Source of the DNA: Shinisaurus crocodilurus
Lineage: Eukaryota > Chordata > Lepidosauria > Squamata > Shinisauridae
Reading direction: 5' to 3'
Assembly: GCA_021292165.1 (NCBI GenBank)
Contig: CM037876.1
Coordinates: 204,993,200-205,057,199, forward strand
Length of the DNA: 64,000 nucleotides
Shown: piece after piece, positions 54,436 to 64,000 of the stretch
Position numbering within the stretch: the stretch's first letter is position 1
Layout: the number at the start of each line of letters is the position of its first letter
Translations under genes and position numbers: made by a program
The notes under the pieces: model-generated
What the model was told of the DNA's origin: nothing
Seen by the model: only the letters and a program-made list of their open reading frames with translations
Databases searched by the model: none

Positions 54436-56290
54436 AGGCCTGTATAAAATTCATCCCCCCCCACTCCATCCCCAAATGTTAGCAATTGCAATAGCAATTT
54501 AAGTTTGCATTGTAAACCGCCCGGGGGTAAATGTTTATGAAGGGTGGTATATGGGAATGGACAAGTCAGTCCATTTCCAGTCTATGACAGTTTCGCATGT
54601 GTTTATTCATAAGCCCATTCTGTCCTGTTTCTTAATTAATCAGCGATTTTAAAAAGCACCAAAAACATAATTTAAATATATATTTAAATACATATTTTTG
54701 AATGTATTTATTTTATCACAAAATACGTAACTCTAAACATATTTTCTCTCAAAGGACACACTTCTAAATGTATTTTATGTACATATTTTGTACATAAAAT
54801 ATGTAAATGTGCATATTTTGAGCTGAGAACTGCATTGCATAATTCATTCAAAGAAGTGCAAAATCCAAAAGGTAATTGCATTCTGATCTGCACATTAGTC
54901 TGGGAAATGTGGATTAGGTTGGTTCGCTTCGAAATGCGGATCAAACGAAATCCTCAAGCTTCCTGAGTGGTATATAAATGCCTGAAAGACAAAATGCCCA
55001 ACTGTGAAGCATATTACAAGTATCCAGTACAAACCCCTGGATTTAAAGATGAATGAGTTCCTCATGGAGGCCCTTTTTCCATCCCTTTAGTCCTGGAGGC
55101 ATTAAATAATGGCATGTTTTTCAGGGAAGTGAAGTAATCCTGCCTCTTTAATTCCTTAAGCCTCGCAGAGCTGGCAGAATAGGACATAATTCATGGAGAG
55201 ATGAATGGGAAGGGAATGGAGGTGTTTCCCTTTCACCCACCCGTCTTCTAGTATTGGTGCCATGATCTGAAGTACTTCAGGTCTCCTTGGGAGGCTGGAA
55301 TGAGCCTACACAGGGGACTTTTGGTTCAGATTGGGTGGCCGGATGGGATGCTCTCTCCTGCTGAGAAAGTTGTTGTGTGAAAGAGCAAAGAAGAAAATCA
55401 ACTCATGAGGCAGAACGTGAACTGGGGAGAGGGGGAGAGACAATGAAGTTAAGGAGAGAAAAGAACTTGAAAACGAGGCTGTGAATGGGGGGGGGGAGGA
55501 AAGATGGATAATGGGTCGTGTGTGTCTGCCCAGCTGGAATGGACTGAAGGGCTATCTATCTTGCCTTTTTATTGTTTACTGCAGTGGAAAATCAGGGTTA
55601 ACGGTACAAACAGGAACAGTACAAAGAGGAACAGCACGTTCCATGAGGAAATCTAGAGATGGTTATCCAAACCTGACAACTGGCTCAGAGGCATCTCAGG
55701 GGAGGCAGCCCTCAGTGCTGCTGCTGTGGTGGGCAGTTCAGGTAGATACCATGGCCTGATGCAGGATGGATGGTGGAGAGCAGAGATGCCAGACTGAAGT
55801 GGAGCAGTGTGGTCTGCTTGGCTAGGGAGCTCTGAATTGAAACTTGGGATATTTTGTGGTGACCTGGTTGAGTCTTTGCAGTCTTTTCTTCTTCTTTTTT
55901 TTTTTACCTCCTGCCCTTTTCCATTTTAAACTGTGAGCTCCCTGTGGGCACGACAAACGTGTTACTATGTGTTTGCATAGCTTCTCATATTATGGTGACC
56001 TAATCTCCACCAGGGCCTCTAGGCATGACTATAATAATAAATGATAATAAAGAAGAATGTCACAATGGAAAGAGGAAAAGAAAGAACTGGGTAAAATAAG
56101 TAGGGGGCTGCAGAAAGGAAGGGAGAGAGATTTCATGGGAAGATTTTTCTTTGAATAATAGGCATAAACTGAATGTCAACCCTCAAGGAGTCAAGCCCGT
56201 TACGAGTGGTGTTTGTTCATATCCCCAAATGTTTGCAGCTTATAAAATTCTATTTTTCTCTCAGTCTGCTAGATCTGTCATGCTCCATGG

Positions 56291-56332
<42 letters not shown>

Positions 56333-57037
56333 TTGTACTTCACTCTTTAATGCCATCACCAGTTGCATACACCTTTGTCAGTTGGCCAACATGAAGAATG
56401 CCTCCTCCACTCCTGACCCAAACCTTCACTTTTGCAGAGTCTGACTGCTGATATTTGCCAGCACACTGAGCCAAGGTATTCAACTGGTGATGGGCCAGTT
56501 CTACCAGTGGAGTTTGGATCTCTGTGGTTGTACTGTTCCATACATGCCACTTCCTCCCATCCATTGTCACCCATCAGTCCAAGTATTTATTCTTTTGATC
56601 TGCAATCTTCGCCTGTATCTGCAGTTTCAGTTGCTGCTGTCTTGGCATGACCTAAGGAAACAGGATTGTGAGGCAGGTTGAACTTTACCATTCAAGAATT
56701 CAAGGACACTAAGGCTCAGAAGGATCCTTGTCATTTTGTGCAAAAGATATCAGAGCAGTGGTACTGGCCACTGTGTCCTCCTGCCACCTGGATCCCACCA
56801 CCATGGTTCCACCTCAGAACTGAAATGTGGTACAAATTCCCCTGTGGCAGTTACTGCACATCTATCACTAACAAAGTTCTAGAGGTGTCCTTAAGAACAG
56901 CGTGACCAGAGCAACGTGGAAAAAAATGACAACATGGAAGCACCTTTACAGTTCTAGGGGTACCTTTAAGAGCAGTGTCACCAGAGAAGCCTCTATCCTG
57001 ACCAATAGCTCCTATGAATTTAGCTGTGAGTCACAGT
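54436..57037. other. No gene; AT-rich repeat and AC microsatellite
   Basis: 54600-54960 resembles 5935-6280 (ACATATTTTTGAATGTATTT units and AAGAAGTGCAAAATCC), with a small palindrome at 54765-54805. (AC)n lies at 56295-56329. No supported gene. Confidence 0.5.
56295..56329. repeat. (AC)n microsatellite
   Basis: About 17 AC units. Confidence 0.95.
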
Positions 57038-57392
57038 GACTGGATTCAGACAACACGATACTCAACAAGGGTTGAGTATGGGTTGAATGCGGGCTGTCAT
57101 TGGACCGTGGACTGTTGTTGAACTGTGGGTTATCATGTTGCCTGAACCCAGCCGAGATAAGAAACCATGGTGAGCAACCCACAGTTCACAACCCAACAAC
57201 AAACCATGGGTTCTTTTCATGGGTTGTCAGTGGCAAATAAGCCATGGCTTCTTAGTGCAGCTGGGTTCAGAGTCTTCAGACAACACAATAACCCACGTTT
57301 CAACAACAACCCATGGGTCAATGACAACCCACACTCACCCCATACTCATCCCTTGCTTGTGGGTTATCGTGTTGTCTGAACCCAGTGGCGAA
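57038..57392. repeat. Foldback element, AACCCA/TGGGTT family
   Basis: The ends CTGGATTCAGACAACACGAT and ATCGTGTTGTCTGAACCCAG are inverse over about 20 bp. The interior repeats AACCCA and TGGGTT as at 33046-33378. Confidence 0.8.
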
Positions 57393-57718
57393 AGAAACAT
57401 TTGTTTTCTGCCTGGCTCTTTAGAGCAGAGAGTGACAGAAGAGAGAGGTTGAAGAGAAGTTGGCTAGTAACATGTATCTATCATCAGTATTAATAGTCTG
57501 AATCCAATTCTATTGTGGCATAGTGGCTAGGAGACTGAATACTCTGCTGCAAATCTTGTCCTTGCTATGAATTAATCGCTAACAGGGGTGCTATTTAAGG
57601 ATAGTGACTGGAGTGTTGCCCCTCTCCTGATATTTCAGACCACGCGGTTATTTCTCAGAAGCACCAATATCTTTGGTTGTAACAAGGTATAAAAAGTAAG
57701 CACAACAAATATTGTTAT

Positions 57719-57808
57719 AGTGCAATCCTATACATGTCTAGTCAGATGTAAGACCCATTGAGTTCAGTGGGGCTTATCCCAGGTAAGTGGGTATAGGATT
57801 TCAGCCCT
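57719..57808. repeat. Foldback repeat, GCAATCCTAT family
   Basis: TGCAATCCTATACATG and GGTATAGGATTTCAG are inverse ends; the middle matches 15540-15570. Confidence 0.7.
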
Positions 57809-59083
57809 AATTTTGAATGTATCTCTGAGTAGGCCTTTGCTGTGAATCATAATATCAGCTTCCAACCCCACCCCCTCATCTACAGTAGTTACAGTGTCAA
57901 AGTAGCACTGGTGTCATGGACCAGGATCTTGAACCCTCATCCTCTAGGAAATCCTACCCCACCCCCATCCTCAGAAGAAGAGGCCCCTGATTTAACAGTT
58001 CAGGGGGAGGATTAGACTACAGAAAGGCATCGCAAGGCTTCCACCTTCCTGAGGCCAAGTTCCCCAGGAAGACCCACTGCATCCATATGAGGTCACATTG
58101 CCATCGTTGGACTCTGAGGACTCCAGCTATGAAGTCTGATATACCACAGCTACCCCCTGCATCATCACAGTATGAGGCTGCTAAAATACCCCAGGTCCCT
58201 TTAAGAGAAAAGACCACAGTTAGTGTGGAGGTGGGGCCAACAAGCCTAAAGGAAGCCAAACCCCTACTTAAGGCTCAGTCTCCATCTGATCTTTGTTGGA
58301 GTAACGAACAGGGTGGGTTCACACGTTAGGCTAACCCACCCTGGCAATAATCTATGGTGAACAACCCACTGTGCCCAACAGACAATTGGGCTCACCATGG
58401 CCCATGGGTTCTTTGCCCCCTCCTTCCCCTTTGGTCCTCCAGCTGGTATCCCAGGGGACTTGGCATCTGAAATTGCCTTGTCTCCCCCTCCCCGCCACTA
58501 TTGTGAACCGTTTTTTGGCTTGTCACAGCTTTCCCCCCCTTTCCCTGCGTTTTTTTGACAGCCAGTGACAGCCCTTCTGAAGTGCTCAAGCAGCACATTG
58601 GAGGGGCTGTCACTGGTTGGTCACCCCCTTTAAAAAAAATGTTTTTGTGCTCCAAATGTGTGCAATTTTTTTCATTAAAAAAAAATAATTCTATTCAGAC
58701 TTGTGCAAGTGTTGAGGTGCGCACTTCTGCAGGTCTGAAATAGGTGAGCCTTGCCTGGGCAATGTCGGGGGTGGTGGTTACCTGCTGTCAAGGTGCAGCA
58801 GGTACCAACCCTGGACATTGACCCAGAGAGCCACCAAACAGTCCCCCCCCCTTACTTGAATCTGCAAAGTGTCCATTAGAGATAAGTCTCTATAGCACTA
58901 TTTGTGAATTCCATTGGCTTGTCGTTGTGAAACATCTTTAATCACAAATGCATTTATTGATATTTTTCTCTTGTACTCCATGTACAGTATGTAGGTGCAT
59001 TTTTCCATGGAATGTGTCCACTGTATAGGGTCCTCATAGTATTGCATATTAAGCACTTAGGGTTGGATCCAGACATAGTCATA
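57809..59083. other. No gene; partial foldback
   Basis: 58312-58410 (GGGTGGGTTCACACGTTAGG, AACAACCCACTGTG) is a fragment related to the AACCCA foldbacks. The remainder is unassigned. Confidence 0.45.
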
Positions 59084-59515
59084 CTTATAAGAACATCAGA
59101 AGAGCCCTGCTGGAGCAGACCAAGGGTCCATCTAGTCCAGCATTCTGTTCTCACAGTGGCCAACCAGCTGCCCATGGGAAACCCACAAGCAGGACATGAG
59201 TGCAACAGCACCCCCCCTCCCAAGTTCCCCAGCAACTGGTGTACATGGGCATACAGCCTCTGATACTGGAGGTAGGTGATAACCATCGAGACTAGTAGCT
59301 ATTGATAGCCTTCTCCTCCATGAATTTGTCCAATCCCCCTTTAAAGCCATCCAGATTGGTGGCCATCACTACATCTTGTGGAAGTGAATTCCATAGTTTA
59401 ATTATGCACTGTGTGAAGAAGTACTTCCTTTTATCTGTCCTGAATCTCCCACCAATCAGCTTCATGGGATGACCCCTGGTTCTAGTATTATGAGAGAGGC
59501 AGAGTAGACCTAGTG
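59084..59515 (-). pseudogene. CR1-like LINE 3' end
   Basis: Inverse of the 16145-16463 type with about 100 bp more ORF2. It translates on the minus strand to [11 protein letters not shown] and KLWNS-like remnants and ends at the AGAACATCAGAAGAGCCC tail. Confidence 0.75.
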
Positions 59516-60040
59516 AAATTAATAAGACAAGATAGTCATTATGACTAGCTTATGTCTCATGATTTCAGTGGGTCTGCTCTAAGTATGGCTAAGTCTGGAT
59601 ACAATCCTTAGTCGTCATTAGTGGCTTGCTATTAATGACACCTAGAACAGCCTATCCCAACTTTCCCCAACCTAGTGACCACCAGATGTGTTGGACTACA
59701 ATTCCTATCATCCCTAGCCAAGCATAAGTTTTGTGGAGGATGGCTGTTCTTTACTATGTATTTGTGAGCAAAATGCCCATGGTCAGATCCATACGGATTT
59801 GTTTTTATTACTTGCCTATTACTTGCCTATAGATATCTTTGGTGTAGTGCACCATTATAATGGCAGGGGTTAAATTATAGGAGAAGCTGAAGTGTGGTGT
59901 GGGCCTGTCTGAGTAGGGCCGGGCCGGATAATCGACATATCCCTTCTGGCCTCATTCTTCTGAAAAGCTGTGTTGGCTCCCCACCCCCCATTTTGCTGGC
60001 AAATCTCAAACTTTGTACATTCCTTACCTTAAGAGTCAGG

Positions 60041-60081
<41 letters not shown>

Positions 60082-60852
60082 GCAGGGAGAGTGTGGTGAT
60101 TAGTGGCTGTTAGAAGAGCCACACATATGGAACATGTTATGTATTATTCGTTAAGGTTCTATTTGTGCTTGCATACTGCATATTAGTTACATTTTGGGCT
60201 TCTCTACAATATATTGCATAAATGTAGCTGAGTAAAACAAAAGTTTCCCAAAGGCAGCACCATTTGTTCAACATACTTGTGCAACAGTCCTCCCCGAGTT
60301 GTGTTGTCTTTTAACAACAGATTTCCTGCACTGGTAATAAGACACGTAAGGAACACACACACATACACACACACACACACACACACAAACACTTGTGCTT
60401 TTCAAACTTGTTCCTTCCTTAGGAAGCAGCAAAAGGTACGTAAGTCAAGTAAGTTGATTAGGATGCTGAGGTGCCATTCTGGAATCTGGATTCTGTCACC
60501 TGTTTAGGGAATGATTCAACCAAAGTCTCATTGAGTTCAATGGAAGGATTAAGCACCTGCTTATTATCTCTTGCCTACTGATATCACTGGCAGGATGGTG
60601 TCTGGGTCCCACTGGAGAATGAAGGGGAGGAGAACAAATGGAAACATAGGCATGGATAGCGTAACAAAATTGGCCACAACTTTATTGGTTTCAGCTTGAA
60701 ATAGAATTTGGCATGGGCATAGGGCAGTCCACCTGCTGGCTAATCCTACCATCTTGGCCCACATGCCAGGAGTATTAGTGGGGAGGCAGGACTCATGGGC
60801 TCATACCACAGTGCGGACTGCTTATGTGAGCCCTTTCTGCTGCTCTAGGTGT
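59516..60852. other. No gene; half hAT MITE and two microsatellites
   Basis: 59651-59722 is one arm of the CCAGATGTGTTGGACTACAA hAT family. (GT)n at 60043-60078 and (AC)n at 60353-60386 are inverse dinucleotide tracts about 275 bp apart. Confidence 0.55.
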
Positions 60853-61168
60853 CGTAGAATCATAGAATCATAGAAAACTAGAGTTGGAAGGGGCCTACAA
60901 GGCCATCGAGTCCAACCCCCTGCTCAATGCAGGAATCCAGGTCAAAGCATCCCCGACAGATGACTGTCCAGCCGCACCTTGAATGCCTCCAGAGTGGGAG
61001 AGCCCACCACCTCCCTAGGTAGTTGGTTCCATTGTCTTATTGCTCTGACAGTCAGGACATTTTTCCTGATGTTTAGGTGGAATCTAGGTTCCTGTAACTT
61101 GAGCCCATTATTCCGTGTCCTGCAAACTGGGATGATCGAGAAGAGATCCTTGCCCTCCTCTGTGTCGT
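60853..61168 (-). pseudogene. CR1 LINE 3' end
   Basis: About 75 codons of the ORF2 C-terminus are open on the minus strand (EEGKDLFSIIPVCRTRNNGL ... LSGML), followed by the CR1 3' UTR and ATTCTATG-type tail. Close to 41190-41487. Confidence 0.9.
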
Positions 61169-61230
61169 AGGCTACCAGCCTCATGCTGGGTTGGGCCTTG
61201 ATGCATGACCCCCCAAGATCCCTTAAGGCA

Positions 61231-61575
61231 GGGATGGGCAGCTTCGGGAGGGCCGGAGGCCGTTTCCACACCCCTGGAGCCCTCATGCAGGCCACACTCC
61301 TGCTGTTGCCGCCCTGCAAAATTTAGTCATGGCAGTGGCAAAAAAGGTGTGCATTTGCTGCTGATTTTTGGTGGTAAAACGCTATGGAATGCTACAATGG
61401 CCAAATTTAGCTTGAAAACAAGCTAAATTTAGCAGTTGTAGCATTCCATAGTGGTTTGCTACTGATTTTCAGCAGCAAATCAAGTTTTTTTTTTGCCTTC
61501 TCTACAAAGTTTGGTGGCACAGTGGCAGCGGGGACTGCAGGGTGGTGGTGGTGGGGGGCTCACGTTGCCCACCCC
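61231..61575. mobile_element. hAT-type element with central palindrome
   Basis: Ends CAGGGATGGGCAGC and GTTGCCCACCCCTG; flanks CCTTAAGG and CCATAAGT match 6 of 8. The centre 61379-61464 is a hairpin (CTATGGAATGCTACAA ... TTGTAGCATTCCATAG). Confidence 0.7.
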
Positions 61576-62701
61576 TGCCATAAGTGGATCCCCACCATGC
61601 GGGAGAGGGAAGCCCAATCCTGCCCCCCTTACAAGTGGATCCAGCCCAATGCCTTCCATGTCTACACAGTTGTGTCATAAATACATTAACAGCTGATCTG
61701 TCAGTGATACTCAACTACACCCAACAGAAATGATGATCTTGCAGTGGGGAAGGTGAAAACCCTGCCCACCGTGCCAATTTGCACACAGGTTAAATTTCTT
61801 CCCAGCCCTGTTAACCAGTGACTAACTTCAGTCCACAGTAAGAAACAGATTACCGTTGAGGGGGTGGGGAAGTTGGTGCGGCATTGCTAAAGCTGCAGCC
61901 AGGGTAGGTTGGTGCTGACTCCTATGTCAGTGGGGCTCCTGATCCATTGCAGCTTTTTGTTTGAGCTTTATAGGAGCTATACGTGGTGCTCAACCCCACC
62001 CCCAAAATAGGTTTGCCACCATGGAGCTCTAAATAAAAGATGCAATGGATAAGGAGCCCCACTGACACAGGCATCACCAGCCTTCCCTGGCTGCAGCAGT
62101 GACCTAAATGCATAGGCCATGGGCGGACCAAAGGGAGATAGTTCTTCCCCTGCTCTGCCCTAAACCCCCCCCCCAAGCCAATGAGAGCCCTGATTGGCTC
62201 CTGGGCCTCCCTGCTCCAACTGGAAGTACAGCTGCACCTCCCTGCCCGGGACCACCACTCCTCCACACAGCTTTGCTCCCAGGTAAACAGGGAGCTGAGC
62301 TTGTTCTTTCAGGTGGGACCGACATCTTCTGAAACTGTGCCATCAAGTAAGGAAGTCCTGAGAGTCCTTCCTCCTATGCCAGATGCCCTCAGGACTCAGG
62401 AGGGGGTGATTTACATCAAAGAAGTGATGGAAGAGAAAGATGTGCTTAACCCTTCTGGTACCAGTCTTTGTCTCCTGAAGCTCTCCCACCACCACCTGTG
62501 CTTGTTTGTGAGGATAATTTAGCAAGCAAGGGAGAAGGTAGTGGAGTGAGGACAGGTAGGCAAGAAAGATGAATGCTGACTGTTGCCTTAAGAAAAGCCC
62601 AAGCCTTACTTGGAAGCTTGAATAACCCTACAGTTCAGGGAAATTCTCAAACGAATGGGCTACTTGGAATGTGTGCGGAGTCTGTGAAGATTGGGACGAC
62701 C
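61576..62701. other. No gene recognised
   Basis: A loose inverted repeat links 61905-61960 and 62040-62100 (GTCAGTGGGGCTCCTGATCC and inverse). No coding feature is supported. Confidence 0.5.
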
Positions 62702-62868
62702 TGGGAGCCAGTGTGGCGTAGTGGTTAGAGTGTTGGACTTGGACTTGGGGAGATCCAGGTTCTAGTCCCCACTCAGCCACAAAGCTCACTGGGTGACTTT
62801 GGCCAGTCACTGACTCTCAGCCTAACTTACCTCACAGAGTTGTTGTGAGGATGAAACAGAGAGGAGGA
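62702..62868 (+). mobile_element. tRNA-derived SINE
   Basis: The head has A-box-like TGGCGTAGTGGTTAGAGTG and B-box-like GGTTCTAGTCC (from 62758). The body TGACTTTGGCCAGTCACTG...CTCACAGAGTTGTTGTGAGG ends in a (GGA)n tract at 62861-62891. It lies directly 5' of the second LTR. Confidence 0.8.
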
Positions 62869-62902
62869 GGAGGAGGAGGAGGAGGAGGAGGATTATTATT
62901 AT

Positions 62903-63686
62903 TGTGGAGAAAGACTGACACGAGTCTGCATGCACACACACACACACACACACACACACAGTCTCCGTCCAAGGGAGGGGGGCGAGGAGGGGGGATTGAG
63001 TTACAGGGGAAGCAGCCAGACAGACCGGCATCCCCAACAATGGAGAGTCTCGGTGGAATTCCACAAAACCCAAGGAAGGACCATCAAGAACCATCAAACT
63101 ATCAGGGCAGTCTCAAAGAGCTGTAAAGTACCCAGTACATCACCTTCTTCCCGGGCAGGAATAAGCCCACCTGATACGAAGGGGCAGGCATAAGCCCCCA
63201 CCTGACCTGGAGGGTGGGGAGAGCGGGAACTCAGGGGTAGAAAACCCCTCTCCCTTCCGGTAAGGGTTGTTGGGAACACAGGGTGCTTTGGAACAAGATT
63301 CATCCCCCAAGCGGCGGCGGGAGTAAGCTGTTCTCATCCCCGGATCGGCCGACCCGGAGCCAGGCTGAAATTGACTAGCGTAAAGTCTTTAGTCTAAGGT
63401 AACTGACTAATCCCAATGCGCTAGCCTGGGAGCCTGTTTCATTGATAAACGTAGAGGTCACCTCAGGTTGTGTTGACATTATAGTATTCCTAGAAAACTG
63501 TTAGTTCCGCTCCGTATCTTGTGTAAATAAATAAAGTCTTATTTGGTCATTTAAAGGGCTCTAGTTTCCTCTTGTGTACGCGAACCTCCTAGGCGGTTTC
63601 ACTTGCTTGCACGGGCTGTAACTCAGTGCCGGTTAACCCGTTAAGCGCCGAACTCACGCAAAGGATCCGGGTGCTGATCCTTCACA
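62903..63686 (+). repeat. 5' LTR of the second Gmr1-like element
   Basis: TGTGGAGAAAG to CTTCACA, 784 bp. It contains the CA tract (62933-62960), AATAAATAAA at 63526-63535, and a 3' block AAAGGATCCGG shared with 5353-5362. Confidence 0.9.
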
Positions 63687-63704
63687 TGGTGGTAGTGGTG
63701 GGAT
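63687..63704 (+). promoter_or_regulatory. Candidate tRNA primer-binding site
   Basis: TGGTGGTAGTGGTGGGAT starts at the base after the LTR. Its complement ends in ...CCA and resembles the 3' end of vertebrate tRNA-Leu; from memory two positions differ, both as transitions. This would prime minus-strand synthesis. Confidence 0.65.
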
Positions 63705-63870
63705 AATTGGAAACTATAGTTAACAGACGGAACTAATAGGGTCTAGGGCAAGCTAGCGGATTGCTGGAAAGTAGTCAGGCAAAAGTAAAATGAATAGCCT
63801 GAGCTAGGAACAACTAGAGCTAGGGAGCAGTCCAGAGACCCCAAGAAGAGAGGGGAGCCAGGTCTCCACA

Positions 63871-64000
63871 ATGGAGTGGACTGTGCAGCTGAAGACTACA
63901 CACCAAGAGGGGGAGGGAGCCCCCTCATCCTTGCTGGCGGGGCAGGAACCCAAACAGTGGGGTAGCCCCAGCTTTACGAGTAGCCTCAGGAGAGGCGACA
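63871..64000 (+). CDS. Gag N-terminus of the second element, partial
   Basis: The ATG at 63871 opens 43 codons to the window edge, aligned in frame with residues of the left copy (GSP, GQEPKQWGSPS). Unlike the left copy the G-rich run keeps the frame. This is the likely natural start of the family's Gag-Pol. Confidence 0.75.
   Translation, partial: MEWTVQLKTTHQEGEGAPSSLLAGQEPKQWGSPSFTSSLRRGD

Larger units (their letters stand above)
62903..64000 (+). mobile_element. Second Gmr1-like LTR retrotransposon, left part only
   Basis: It consists of a 5' LTR, primer site, 184-bp leader and the first codons of Gag, then leaves the window. The alignment with positions 1-214 shows it is the same family as the left-edge element. 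The pre-LTR base pairs (ATTAT) are the candidate target duplication. Confidence 0.9.

Noticed and set aside
60979..61170. Plus-strand 63-codon ORF
   Set aside because: Antisense of the CR1 ORF2 C-terminus; the same shadow occurs at 41186-41374.

Overview
This window looks like intergenic or intronic DNA from a reptile, most likely a squamate. The evidence is the repeat mix: CR1 LINEs with 8-bp 3' tails, L2-like LINEs, RTE-like LINEs with TGATGA tails, tRNA-derived SINEs, many short hAT-type elements with 8-bp target duplications, foldback elements, abundant AC/ATT/TCC microsatellites and Ty3-type LTR retrotransposons. The species assignment is inference. I found no convincing host protein-coding exon, rRNA gene or functional tRNA gene. 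Every ORF I can explain belongs to a transposable element.

Layout. Positions 1-5378 are the internal region and 3' LTR of a Gmr1-like LTR retrotransposon. It has one long open frame with Gag, protease, integrase, reverse transcriptase and RNase H; integrase lies before RT, the reverse of most Ty3 elements, and Gag contains a SCAN-like segment. A second copy of the family starts at 62903 (5' LTR, primer site, first Gag codons) and runs off the right edge in the same orientation. Positions 5.4-16 kb hold a GC-rich palindrome-bearing hAT-like family (four copies), an L2 LINE inserted in a hAT MITE, and a truncated RTE-like LINE. Positions 16-22 kb hold a CR1 end, two RTE-like copies head to head and a decayed L2-like LINE. 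Positions 22-26.9 kb hold foldback elements and unassigned DNA.

Positions 26.9-30 kb are a three-layer nest: a foldback element contains a hAT element with a perfect 8-bp duplication, which contains a 1.86-kb RTE-like LINE flanked by about 134-bp duplications. Positions 31-36 kb hold a tRNA-SINE, an L2 3' end and small hATs. Positions 37.3-42.3 kb are an old minus-strand CR1 split by a younger plus-strand CR1 (esterase-type ORF1 and a broken ORF2), by a CR1 tail and by a MITE. Positions 42-62.7 kb are mostly non-coding, with small hAT elements, a SINE/hAT/foldback nest at 46.5 kb, a 5S rRNA-derived fragment joined to a CR1 tail at 54.3 kb, foldbacks and CR1 fragments.

The repeats form a stratigraphy: nesting and intact target duplications allow relative dating. 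The most interesting items are the Gmr1-like element with its SCAN-like capsid, the LINE with very long target duplications, and the GC-rich hAT family carrying ETS/CRE-like palindromes. All family names rest on motifs read by eye.
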